Below are positions 1 through 13,800 of a stretch of 64,000 nucleotides of DNA, one piece after another; within the stretch, counting starts at the first letter, position 1, and every line of letters begins with the position of its first letter. The stretch is taken from the NCBI GenBank assembly GCA_964020085.1, contig OZ026608.1, positions 10,254,138 to 10,318,137 on the forward strand. Direction: 5' to 3'. A program made the position numbers and the translations under genes. Below the pieces are notes generated by a model. The model did no database searches. It was not told where the DNA came from and worked only from the letters and a program-made list of their open reading frames with translations. Origin of the DNA: Micromussa lordhowensis (lineage: Eukaryota > Cnidaria > Anthozoa > Scleractinia > Lobophylliidae).

Positions 1-442
1 TCAAATCCAAAATGTTTTTGGCAGAAGTGAGTGAAGTGCTTTGGGAAATGTGTAGATGTAGGTGAAAAAGTAAAAACAAATAGCTTATGGGTGCCTTAAT
101 GTTCTATCCTGTATGAGATTGTGTACTTAATTTTATGTTGAAACTAGAAAATGAAATTTTCTGTGCTATATCCAATAATGTGTGTCTGGTCTAGGAACCT
201 TTTGGCAATTTTTTTTTTAAATGTTTGGATTTGCTGGCAGATACATGTAATTATATTTTGTTCAGGCAACATCTTTCAATTAAAAAAAGAACCCTATCAA
301 TGGTGTGACAAAACACTTTACTAATAACAACAGCTGAAGACGCTTTCAATATGAAGCTCAATTTTTGAAAGGTTGAAAGGGTGTTCAGGCTACCAGTTAT
401 TTTCCCGATACAAGCCTGGAAAAAGGTCCGTTTAAGTCTTAC
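1..442. other. Region downstream of the RCHY1 stop codon
   Basis: AT-rich sequence directly after the RCHY1 stop on the minus strand, so probably its 3' untranslated region at least in part. I see no AATAAA on the minus strand and no recognisable repeat or coding sequence. Confidence -1.
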
Positions 443-3400
443 TCAGTCCAAGGGAAGAACATTGTTATTCTCCCCATCTATATTCAACACAACTTCTGAT
501 ACATTTAGCCCTTCGGCATTATCCACTGCCTCTTGGATGTTTGGTTGATCTTCATTTGTTTCATTGGCTTCCTCTCCTCCCAAAATTTCTTCCTCTTCTT
601 CAGTTTCCCAGCCATCTCCCTCATCAGGTTGTGGAACATCTGTCTGAGGTCTCAGCACCATAGGAATTCCCTCTTCACCTTCTTTACTGGTGTTATATGA
701 GCCACACTCCATGCACTTCAGGCCAAGAATGTGAAATCTGACCTTACTTTCCTACAAGAAATTATCATGATTTCAAATGCTTTTTACACAACAGCTGACA
801 AACTAGCAAATTTTTCAAAAGTGTTAAATTAGTTTGTTTCGTGCTCCATAGGCTTGTTTTCAGTTATTTTTGTTTTTGCTCATTCAAAAACTTTAAGGAA
901 ATGAGAACTACCAATCAGCTGAACACTCCATGGCTTTTGGAAAAACTTGATACAATTTTTATTAGTAGCAACTTTTCCATCAGCGAATTTAATTGGCTGT
1001 GTCAGTATTGACCACTTAATTGTGTTTTTCAAAATCATGCAAACTCCGAAAAGTTTCAAATCTCAACTGACCATTGCCTTTGCCACTGCCATCAGCTATC
1101 TCAGCAGACCTCTCAGGAAACAGGGCTTCACTTTTACAGATTAAAAAAAACTCTAACTTTTTTGTTTGTTTCTTTTTTTCAAGGTTCAGTGATTGCTGTG
1201 GTAATTATGATTGTGGTGAATAAAACTATGATCAACAGTACACTATCTTTATTTATACCATGGTATGGAAAATACAGTCAATCAGAATACAGGAGAGCCC
1301 TTGTATATCCCACGGTATTACATCCAACCTTTCCATTGTGCGCATACATGTCGCAATGATTGTGTTGCTCATTGTATTTTCTACAGCATAGTATAAAATA
1401 GTTATGCAACATTCTCTTGTGGGTATACCAAGGAAAATCTCACTTGTATTTTCTTGGTATACACACTCCTCCAAAGGCTTGTGTGTATACTAAGAAAATA
1501 CAAATAACTTGTGGGATATTCCATGTTATTATTCAACAAATTGTAACACTATCCAAATATGGTCATGATGCTCTCGATATCTGTCATCCGTAGGTAACAG
1601 ATATCCAGCAGTATACGTAGCTTCATACGTGGGAAGAAAAAGTGAAGTGAGAAAATGTCGACAGAGAGATTTAAAAATGTTAGGCTGTTTTGTTATCAAT
1701 TTGTTGAATAATAAAACAATTATCCTGCTCAATCTCGCGGAATATCGTCTGATTTTAGCTGACTTGGCCTATGGCCTCGTCGGCTAAGTGTCAGACGATA
1801 TTCTGCACAATTTCGCAGGATAATTGTTAAGTATACCATAACTACTATGTATTAAGTTACCTTGTGACAATCTCGACAAAGAATCTACAAAGAAAAAAGA
1901 GAACTGAGGGTTACTATGTGCATTTAAAATTCACCACTAAATTTTCTCCGATTCTTATTGGCTTAAATTGATCACATGATGCAATAGTGTTCATTGGTGG
2001 AAGATATGCTATCTGCCCATAGTTCCCATCTGAGGAAATTGCAAGATGAATAGCACTCATCTGTGAACATTTTTCTGTTAACAAGCGGGCTTGAAGAAAA
2101 AAACTATTGATAGATCTTTATTTAGTGGGTTTTTGTCTGTTTACTTTTTCAAATTTTATGTTGGCTTTCATGCCTTTCATCTAAAATAGTTGAAAATAAC
2201 TCAATATGATTTTTGAACTGGTGGGTGGGGTGTTACTAAACAGAGTAATGAAGTAATGAATAATGTGTAATGAGTAACAAAGAAATGAGAAACTGAGTAA
2301 CGGAAAAATGTAAAGGGTTAAAAATTGTAAATTTATTAATTCTAGTAAATCACAATTGGATTGGCTAAGTTTTTTGACTCAATCACCATTAAAATGACAG
2401 CTTAGTTGCAACCGTCGCAGAAAAGCATTGCGTGACCTTCCACCATGAAAGGTGAAATGATTTTTAGAAATCATAACCCTGAAAATGGACCAAAAGACTT
2501 CTTTCTTCACTTTTCTGGTAATCATCTTAAGTTGATGTTTGCTCTGAAGAAGAAATTAAGTTAATGGTTTATTGTGACTGAAAGGTGATATATTTCCTTT
2601 CCACAAACTGACGAAGATGCTGTGTATTTTATCAAATTTCAGGTTTTGAAAACTTCCCACAATGATCTGCCACAATAGTTGGACAAGGGCCTCTTATAAA
2701 TTTTAGAGTTTTATACCATGGCTGCTTTTTGTAAAATTTTGAAAACCTTGGCACCGGAAAAGGAAAAAAATGTAATATACGGGTCCTTCTTTCGATGCGG
2801 TATTATATGTACATAAAATGATATAAGCGGTGGTAAATGAATCAACAATTATTATCAAAATGCTTTTCTACGCCTTGGCAAACTTGCTTCCTTTACTTTT
2901 TATCTGTTTTGATTGATTTTATGCATTTTTAAAACATTTTGAATTTTAAAGCAATTATATTTCATGTCATGTTTTTTTATAAAAAAATAAAAATAAATAA
3001 ATTTCAATATTTAGAGAGGAAGCACATAAGCCTTAACATCCTGGTCAAATTTGGAGTGTTGGTCTTTGAGGAGGGAGGAAAACCCTTGGAGCAAGGCAAG
3101 AACCAACAACCACAAAAATATAGCACTGGGCTGGAATTGAACCTGGGCCACATTGCTGGGAGCTGAGTTCATTCACCACTGTGTCATCCCTGCTCCCCAC
3201 AATACATGACTGTATGTAAACAAAAATTGAAAATTAAAAAGAAAATTAAAAGTAGTGACAAAAGTGTTGATTTTCATACCTTTTTGTGGTCTAAATTAGT
3301 TGAATGTTTGCATTTGGCCTTTAATTATAAAAAACAAAACAAAAATCTTAACCGTCACATTGAAGTTGTTGTAGTCTGCTGGCATTGGTGTACGTGATAT

Positions 3401-6400
3401 CTCCCGATCCAATTGTCGCCACATACGAGACATGTCAACCATAGACTTGTTACATATAGGGCAAGCATATCCCCTGTAAAAAAGAAACAACATTTTACAT
3501 GCTGGTCTGGAAGCTAGTCACCTTCGATTGAGCAGTACAAAAAAGAGATAAGAGTAATCCATTTCTACATACCCAGACTCCAGCAACTTTGCAAAACAGG
3601 TACTGAAAATAAATTTATGTCAAGTCAGTTCACCTAAAATTCATTTAAAGCTCATTAAGAAATAAGAGGAGCCATAGAAGTCAAGGTTTCGCATGTTTTT
3701 GAGAACTTGAAATATTTAAGGTAAAAATGTGTCTTGAAGGCAACCATGTAAGGTCAGTGGTCATAACTAGGACTAGTCATTTACTGAGCTTTCTTTAAAG
3801 CCATAAAATGCTGAAATAATAGAAGTCGACTCCTTACCAGAGCTTTTAGCATAAGCTTTCTACCTACATGTACATGTATTATGGTAAACTGTGATTAAGT
3901 AGTCAGTATACTTTTATTGACATGATGACATATACTACTCAGAACGAGAGCCACCTTACAAATGAAGGAGTTTTTTTTTTGTAGTTTGTAGTTTGTCAGG
4001 AAAGTTTCAACCTGTACATAAGTATGTGTACATAAGTATGAATTTAACACCTAGAATAATTTCATATACCTCTGTTATATTAAGTTATCTACGAGTTAAA
4101 ACTTGTACATTGTAATTTATTTCTTGTCACTGGTGCAAATCAAACCTATTTCAGACCAATGAAAAGGAACAAATTATTACATTGTTTTTGTAAGAACTAT
4201 TTAATTTGTATTGGGCTCAAGTGACAATATTTTGGAATGATAATTTTGTACATGACAACAAAAGATATTTTTAGCATGTTTATTGTATAGGTACTGGGAA
4301 AAATGAAAAGAATAGACAAACATCTGCCTGGTAGAATGTAACACGCAAGGTTAACTGCAATATGAGCAAGAAGGGCTGCAAGCCTGAAACCGCAGAGAAG
4401 ACCACTGACTGTAGCTAAGACTGGGAACCCAGCAACCTAAACCGCTGACTATTCAACAGGAATACATACCAAGACATGCCTGGAGGCACAAACTGCTAAA
4501 TGACACTTTAAACGCTAACCACTGATGCCAATAAAATGCTACGAAACACTTACAAATGCCCATAAATACCTAGAAGCACTAGGAAACACTGACAAACACC
4601 GACAAAATGCTAACAATAAAACGCCAATAAAACATCTCTTGCTCCTTGTAGTTAACCATGTTAAGTTACATTTAACTACATTTGACAACCTTGCACAACA
4701 AGCAGAGGAAGCAGCTGCGAATAAGAAATATGAAAGAAGTGTACAACATCACCAGCAGGCTGGCGGCAAAGCGAAAGGTAGTAGACAAACCAGTGAAGGA
4801 CAAGAATGGGACAGTGCTTACAAACCAAAGTGACCAATTGAAGAGATGAGGTGAGCATTTTGGAGAGCTGCTTAATCAACCACCACCAGCAGAGCCAGCC
4901 AAGGAAACCATTGGAGATGGACATAACCAAACCAACAAGACTTGGGATAAAAAAGACAATAAACATCTGAAAGTAGGTAACTGCTCCTAGACCTGATGGA
5001 GTACCTCCAGAAGTCATCAAAGTAGACCTGGATGTTTCTCTTTGAAAAAATCTAGGAGAAAGAAGAACTGCCCAATGATAGGAAGCAAGGCCACCTAATC
5101 AAACTACCAAAGAAAGGAGACCTACAGGAGTGCAAAATCTGGTGTGGAATTAATGTTGTTGTCATCAGCTGTTAACTAAAGGTACTTGACAGGGTGATAG
5201 TGGAATGGATGAAGAACGAGCTAGACAAAAGACTCCCAGATGAACAGGCTGGTTTCCGCAAAGATAGGTCCTCCACAGACAATATTGCAACATTAAGAAT
5301 GATAATAGAACAATCAGTGGAATGGAACTCCTCTCTGTACTTAACATTCATAGACTACAAGAAAGCATTTGACAGCATAGATAGGGAGGGGCTATGGAGA
5401 TTGTGAGAGCACTACGGAATACCGGAGAAGCTCATTGCACTCATCAAGGAGACCTATGACCATTCCACTTGCAGAGTTGTCCACTGCAGGTTTCTATCAG
5501 AGCTTATTGATATGCTGACTGGGGTGCAACAGGGGTGGGTACTGGCCCCTATGCTCTTCCTCCTTGTCATACATGTAGACTGGAGAATGAAATCAACTCT
5601 TGCAGGCCAAAGGCTTGGTACATGTATTCAGTGGACTCTAACAACCTGTCTGGAGGACCTGGACTTTGCCGATGATCTTACAATAATGTCGCACACCCTG
5701 ACAGACATGCTGACGCACGTAGACAGTGTAGCTGCAACATCATTGAAGACAGGCTGAGCATCAACAGAAATGAGACAGAGGTGATGAGAGTAAACAAAAG
5801 GTGTGACAAAGGATGAACCCAAATGGAATCCTATTACATGAAGTTGAGATGTTCACATACCTTGGATGTATGGTGAGCAAGGATGGTAGTTCAGATAGAG
5901 ATATTGCAGCAAGAATAGGGAAGGCAAGGGCAGCTAGTCTAGTATGGAGGTCAAAACTGATAAGCAAAAAGACTAAGCTTTGCATCTTCAACACAATTGT
6001 CAAATCAGTACTCTTTTACAAATGGCTCTGAAACCTGGAGAATAACCAAAGCCACCTCAAGAAAGATACATACACATTCATTGCCCAGATACCATCTCAA
6101 ACGAAGACCAATGGCAAACAACAGGACAAGTGATCAAGGAATTGCAGATCAAGAGAAGACGCTGGGGTTGGCTGGGTCACACTCTGCACAAACCAAATAC
6201 CAACACCACCAAACAGGCCTTGATATGTAACCCACAGAGGACCTAGAAGAGAGGGAGGCTAAGCAACAGCTGGCAACGGTCTATGGAGGGGGAGAAGAGG
6301 GAGGCAGGCTTCAACTGGCAACAGTTGAAGAGACAGTCACAGAGAGGGATGGAGAGACTTCCTTAAGGACCTATACTCCATAGGGTGAAAGGGTTTAAGG

Positions 6401-9400
6401 TAATTCCCTTGAAATTGTTCTACTATCAAACTTTTTTTGAAACTTGGCATAGTTAACATTTATGATATGACCATTAAAAAAGGCAATAAACATGGCATAT
6501 TTTTACCAGTTGTGCATTAAAAATTGGAATCATCTTCATACAGAATTAAGTCTTGATTATCTTGAAAGTAAAGCTTCTTTTATTCACATACAGGTGTAAG
6601 TAGTATTGCTCCGTTTAAGCCGTTTTTGATTGCCTGCCTGGTTGTGGGAATACTGCACTCTTTCGGACAGTTCCGTGGTCAGCTTGAAGTCCTTGCCTTG
6701 GCCAAAATACACCCAGTATGGAACTATTTAACTTATAAAACTATAAAACTATAAAAATTAATGTTACCTGTGAAGTAAGTGCCCACAAGCAGGAACATGG
6801 GAAGGAATCCTAGACGTGTGAATATCCTGATGAAAAAAAGTATAACTGTTTCGGACTGTTGTTATTTTGTTTGTCTGTTTGTTTATTTATTTATTTAATA
6901 TTTATCTCTTTATTTATTTACTTTTTTAGTTTTAAATTATTTATTTATCTAGGGGCAACCGCACAGACAAGATAAATGCAATAATAATTTTCATGCTTTC
7001 TGGTACTTATAATTTATAGCTTCAGAAACCACACGATGTGTTTGAAATTCATATTGTAGTAACAAGACATGTTTCAGATGAAACATCATCCATTGTCAGT
7101 TTACAAAAATACCAATGAGGAATAAGAGAAAATGAGCAATAAATAGTTTAACAGTTTGTGATGAAAATGATACTAAGGATTATAACTTGGAAATTTAAAG
7201 AAGGCTACTTCCAAAGGATGAGAATGGGTTGCTTGATTTTTAATTGGAAGCTAGTGGAAGCTGAGTCAAGAATTATTTTTTTGGAAACATTCTTCTGAAA
7301 AAAGGGAGCGACATGTCTTGTCAATACTGTACAATATGAATTTTAGACACATAATATTCAAGCTACACATTTGTTTAATTACAGAGCATGTAATTACTGA
7401 GTGACACTACAAATAGGAGTACAAGTGCTCTATTATCAAACAGTAAGGAACAGACCCAGCTAAGGTATAGGCCTTGGCATTTGAAATTTCTCCTGGTTTT
7501 TGAAATCACTGCAGAGTATGTTGACTTTTCTAAATGAACCATTACTTTTAGTTTTCTTTCTATGGTTGCTTTTTATAACATTGCCTATAATAAGTTGCTC
7601 TCACCTCATAGCAAATGGGACAAGCTGATCGTGAGCTCTTTTCAATGCACTGCAGACAACAAAGATTATGAAAATGGTTACTCAAAAAAATATTCAACAT
7701 AAAAATTTATCATTAATTTATGTTGTCTTTCTCTGTTTCAAACTTTTCTTTGAGTTGGGGTTTTTAAAGATGACCTAACCATATCCACAGATTTCTGAAG
7801 GCATTCTTGTACATTGTTTTGAAAGTCTGTTAGTCAAGGTTAAAATGACTTAACTACATGTACATGAAAGGGCATCCACAGATGAGACATGATTGTGAAG
7901 TTGTTGACAACTATTTAGTTAAAACTGTGTATTAACTAAATATTCCTCATGTTCTCACTGAATGTTTTACTTCAAGAACCAGAAGAGAAATCCCATTGGC
8001 AGGCAATGCGATATATTTTCATGGACTCTTTAACTTGCCTAGTTTTCCACTCATTGATGAACTTACCTTGTGTGAGTCTATCAGCTGAATTCCTAAGCAC
8101 ATGTCACATCGACTGCAATGAAAAAAGTTCTCCTGTCCGCCTTTTCTGCCATAGAAGGAATTCAGAAGATATAAAAATTAGTAATAAAAATATTATAATG
8201 CCTCTACCAATTTGCACAACGAAAATGTGATGTTCTTTGATAAGTGCTGCAGATTTAATATTTTGAAGCTAGGCTTGATACACCTACAATTACAACAATA
8301 TAAATACAAATTACATTTTTATGATAAGGAAGGAAAGGAAACAAGCTTTTTTTCTTATTTTGTTACGGTATTTTCTAAAGGAAATAGAAAACATGTTCTC
8401 CATGTTTCTATGGAGTTTTAATATAAATCTACAAGCAGATATCATGAATGCTCTTCTCTGATTGGTTACACGACTATCTATCTATTCTGCTACTGCCCTC
8501 GCAGTATCGGTACTACATGTATGTGCGAATCGAGCCCAATTTGAAGAAACTAGGCTAATTTTTGAGTTATTTTTTTGTAAAAAAAAATCTCTTAGTCGGC
8601 GCGACGAGTATGTTGTAGACGGGTCAATGGATCAGTGAGAGATGTATGTATGTCACACCAATCAGATCGGATCTACTATAAACAGCCAATCAAATTTCTT
8701 GTTTTAAAAGTAAATGGTATATGGGAAGATTTGATCCCGATACAGTCAGAACGGCCATATTTATTCTTCTATAAAAGAGGAGGAAGTATTCATATATTGG
8801 GTTTACTTCGGCATTTTCTGTGAGTTAGGCTTAGGATTTTAGGTATGAAACAGTGCGTGAGGTAGTTGTATGCAAATGGCGAGATGTTTTTATTGTTAGT
8901 TACAAAGGTAACTTGATATTTTTGTTTTTCACAAGGAGTAAATTCAATTAGGCGTCACACATCGTTGCTTCTAGTTCTTACGAAATGTTTTAGAGGAGAC
9001 GAGACTATTTTGATTTGAAACAGTTCGAACGGTTACAATAGGTACAGGTAACAGTTGCTGTGTTCTTGTTGCGTGCAAATATAACGAGATATTTTTATTT
9101 TTTCGTTACAAAGGGTAATTTGACACTTTTGTTTTTCACAAGGGAGTAAATTCAATTAGAGCTGGCAAATCACCACCACTTGTTCCCACGAGATGCTTGC
9201 TATTTTTAGTTACAAATGGTAACTTGATATTTTTGTTTTTCACAAGGAGTAAATTCAATTAGACGTCACGCATCGTTGCTTCTAGTTCTTACGAAATGTT
9301 TTAGAGGAGACGAGACTATTTTGATTTGAAAGAGTTCGAACGTTTACAATAGGTACAGGTAACGATTGTTTTGTTGTTGTTGCATGGAAATATAACTAGA

Positions 9401-10082
9401 TATTTTATTTTTTAGTTACAAAGGGTAATTTGACACTTGTTTTCCACAAGGGAGTACCGGTAAATTCAATTAGAGCTGGCAAATCATCACCACTTGTTCC
9501 CATGAGATGCTTGCTATTTTTAGTTACAAATGGTAATTTGACACTTTTGTTTTTCATATGGGAATGAATTAAATTAGACTGTCAACGTGTCAGAGGTGTT
9601 TTTTTCTCTTTCTTTTTTCGGTAAACTAGTGTTGTTGTGTGTAAAAAGGGTTAACTAAATTGTCACTGTAAACACTCCCTTAAATGCTCCTATCTTCATA
9701 ACCTTTTAATTAAAAAAATAACTCTTGCACGCCTTGCGTGCCTATGTTTCAGTAAGCTTGCAAGGCAACTCTGGGTAATTCTTGCAGCCACGAAGACGAG
9801 GAGAGGTATCACATATGCAAGGATACAAGAAAGTAATGAATAGTTCCATTGATTTCTTAGCAGGCCTGCAAGCGATCCCAAAAAGTTAATTGCTACAAAC
9901 ATGAACTGAATACATTTTGAATTCATAATAAATAAATAATACAGTTTTTTATTGTGGCATCCTTTATTTATTTTTTGCAGCATCCTTTAGTAATAAGATC
10001 CTGGAAGCATAAAAATAAAGGTATTTTGTAATGAAAGTTGTACAGTTCATTACATATTATAACATAGCTATATGCCAGCGCA

Positions 10083-10131
<49 letters not shown>

Positions 10132-10707
10132 GATGGTTCAGGCTGACGTCATTGTCAGTGAAATTTCTTGCCGCCAAAAGTTTCGAGTAAAACTTAACTT
10201 TAGCTGTTATTAATGGCTAGTATTTTCCAACATTTGAGTTATGGTTTCTCGATAACTTTGAAGATCTAGAAAACGTGTCTGAAATTTTTGCAGAAACTTC
10301 GGAAGCGTCGAAAGATCAACAAAGCGAAAGTGCTGCCGGTGAAAACAACACGTGCACGTGCACGTGTCGGTGAAATTTCTTGCCAGCAAAAGTTTTGTTT
10401 TCGAAACTTTTTACGGGTAAAACTTAACTTTAGCTATAAATAATGGCTAGTATTATCCAACATTTGAGTAAGGGTTTCTCGATGACTTTGAAGATATAGA
10501 AAACGTGTCTGAAATTTTTGAAGAAACATAGGAAGCGTAAGCGAAAGAGCTACCGGTGAAAACAACACGTGCACGTGCACGCGCACGTGTAGCAAAAAGT
10601 GCTGCCAGTGAAAACAACACGTGCATGTGCACGTGATCAGTACAGAAAAAGCGACTTCTCGGCGTGAAAAATGCTATGTTATAAAAGCAATGGACAATGT
10701 CTAGCGT

Positions 10708-10743
<36 letters not shown>

Positions 10744-10774
10744 GAGAGCACTTAGGTAGCTAGAGATGCTCTCG

Positions 10775-10835
<61 letters not shown>

Positions 10836-13800
10836 GAATTGGATGGACGCACGCTAGACATTGTCCATTCCTTAAATAAATGTGATATCCAAGGTGGGGG
10901 CAGATGTAGTGAGAACTATTACTACATGTAGTAGATAGTGAGTAGCATAGCAAAGTGTGCGGCCGGCCACTTCTTAGCACTTGTGTCCGTGAAGGGAATT
11001 TAGATTAAAGTTTTGAATGACTACTAGATTTAAAAACAATAAGATTATTGCTCTCGATTTCTACATTGTATGTGTGATACAGTACCGCTCAAATGTAAGT
11101 TACCACCGTCTCCCGAGAAACGAGACTCGCCTCGCGAGAAACGAGACTCGTCTCGCGAGAAACGAGACTCGTCTCGCAGGAAACGAGAAATTTCTCGCGA
11201 GTGCACTGCAAGTACCGCTTCGGTTGTTGAACACAAAGCCTCGATTTATAGTTATTTGGGTCGCGTATTCACATACGAAGCCACGCTTCGAACACGTAAT
11301 CTACGTTAACTTTTTATTCACAAAGTGAAGTCACAACGCTTTTGAACACGAAGCCTCGATTTACTTTGTATTTGGTTCTATTATTCACACATGCGAAGTC
11401 ACGCTTCGAACACGTAATCTACAATAACTTTTTATTCACAAAGTGAAGCCACAATGCCTTTGAACACGAAGCCTCGATTTATAATTATTTGGGTCGCATG
11501 TTCACATGCGAAGCCACGCTTCGAACACGTTATCTATGTTAACTTTTTATTCGCAAAGTAAAGCCACAACGCTTTTGAACACAAAGCTTCGATTTATAAT
11601 TATTTGGGTCGCGTAGTCACATGCGAAGCCACGCTTCGAACACGTTATCTACGATAACTTTTTATTCGCAAAGTAAAGCCACAACGCTTTTGAACACAAA
11701 GCTTTGATTTATAATTATTTGGGTCGCGCATTCACATGCGAAGCCACGCTTCGAACACGTTATCTATGATAACTTTTTATTCGCAAAGTAAAGCCACAAC
11801 ACTTTTGAACACAAAGCTTCGATTTATAATTATTTGGGTCGCGTATTCACATACGAAGCCACGCTTCGAACACGTAATCTACGATAACTTTTTATTCACA
11901 AAGTGAAGCCACAACGCTTTTGAACACAAAGCCTCGATTTATAATTATTTGGGTCGCATATTCACATGCGAAGCCACGCTTCGAGCACGTTATCTACGAT
12001 AACTTTTTATTCACAAAGTGAAGCCACAACGCTTTTGAACACGAAGCCTCGATTGACTTTGTATTTGGTTCTAGTATTCACACATGCGAAGCCACGCTTC
12101 GAACACGTTATCTACGATAACTTTTTATTCACAAAGTGAAGCCACATCGCTTTTGAACACGAAGCCTCAATTGACTTTGTTAATAGTTATTTGGGCTTCT
12201 CAAACCTAAAACGACTCTGTAAACGGGTTTTCTACTGTGTTCAATTTGTTGTTTTCTCATTTGCAAATCAACCTACGTTCGCACAAGGGAGCTGGGAGGG
12301 AAAATGGCTATCGTAAAGTTTACTATATTACTAAGAAAACACACTACATGCATGTTGGTCATGACTTTTATAGATGTGGTGGCTCCTAAAAGAGCCGTTT
12401 TAGTGTAGCTCTGTAAAGAGCTGGTTTTGAGATCAGTGTCCAGACGCACGGCCTTCTCGCTCGATCACGATCGGCACAACCTTCTGCAAGTGGTTGATGT
12501 ACGTTGTGCACTTCTCAGCCGTCATCCTTGTCTGCCAAAATTGTGTTATCCCGCCGATCAGCTCATCTTTGGTGGTGGGTTTTACGATGGTGCGAAGAAA
12601 GTGCTTTAGTTCGTGCCAAAGTAACTCGATCGGGTTCAGATCAGGGCTTTCTGCGGGGGTCTGAAACCAGTTGATACCATTCTCCACTATGAAGTTTTGA
12701 GCAAGCTTGCTGGTATGCTTCGGATCATTGTCCTGCTGAAAGCGGTGACCATCAGGAAAGTGTAACTGGATGAAAGGTATCAATGTCTTTTCCAAGATTT
12801 CATCGACGTAAAACCTCGCGTTCATGTTCCCGGTGAACAGAAGAACCCTGGAAGCTCCTCGTTTGGAGATACCGGCCCAGACGTGAACTTTGTAGGGATG
12901 CTTGGGTCTTCCTTTAAGTTTCGGCTGCTCCCACTTTCGACGAAAGCAGATCTTGGCGTGATTTTCCATGTGCACAGAACATTCGTCGGTGAATATCACG
13001 TCTTCGAACTGTTCGTCGTTTTCCATGCACCTCAGGCAGAACGCCAGTCGTTTGACGCGGTTTGCCTCCTTTATCAGCTGACAGTACTTCGTGCCAGTCT
13101 GCACCCACAAAAGCTTCTTTCTCAGCCTCTTGATTTTGCTTTCGGAAAAATCGACGCCGAGTTCATTCCGGATCTTTTGCCGAAGTTTCGGTGATGTGAG
13201 TTCGTCATTCTTTTCCATTTCAATATCGATGAAGTTCAAGATTTCAGGAGTGACAGTCTCACTTGGACGGCCGGGTGGTGGTGCATTGGCAAATGACTGC
13301 CTTTCCTGGAACCGCCTTATAAATCGTCTTACACTGAGACGACTTATGGGGCAGCCGTCCTGGGCAAGGATTCTTACAATTTGGCTGATGTTAGTATTTT
13401 GATCTCTAAGCATCACGATTTTTGCTTTTTGCTCATCCGTTAAACGACCCATGATGTTAAATTTCTCTTACAACAATAAACGGCAATAAACCAGAGTCGC
13501 AGTAGCCGAACTATTCAGTAAGACAACAATGAAAAAACAACAACCAATAAATGATAAGGATTTTTCGATCCACCGTAAACAATGAGTAAATTTGAATATT
13601 ATACATCCAATCAACGACTGGATTTTCGATCCTCCGTTTACAATGGCAAACTTAACAGCCAATCAATGACAAGGGATTTCGATCCGTTTTAAACAAAGCT
13701 CCTTGCACACGTACTATAAAAGAGCGCTCGCGTTGAAAACCATCATAGTAATTTGATTACTCTTGCAGTTGCTTCCTCTCGTCCTCGTAGTATTACAAAA

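Larger units (their letters stand above)
8494..10902. mobile_element. Interspersed element R1, copy a
   Basis: Starts TGCCCTCGCAG and ends GTGGGGGCA, so the ends are short inverted repeats. Both ends match a second copy at 29466-31153: AGTATCGGTA plus ATTTGAAGAAACTAGGC near the left end, and GGGGGCAGATNTAGTGAG at the right end. The interior holds a duplicated block of about 310 bp (8887-9575), a duplicated block of about 215 bp (10150-10600) with CACGTG runs, and fold-back hairpin 2. No transposase was found, so it is probably non-autonomous. It lies in RCHY1 intron 3. Confidence -1.

Noticed and set aside
443..712. Stand-alone 89-residue acidic protein
   Set aside because: It is the last coding exon of RCHY1 read from an internal Met; the exon starts at 751 after a clear acceptor.
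11045..11328. Arginine-rich ORFs at element ends (also 15513-15824, 22176-22485, 34578-34929)
   Set aside because: They read the same palindromic repeat in several frames and on both strands, so they are by-products of the array.
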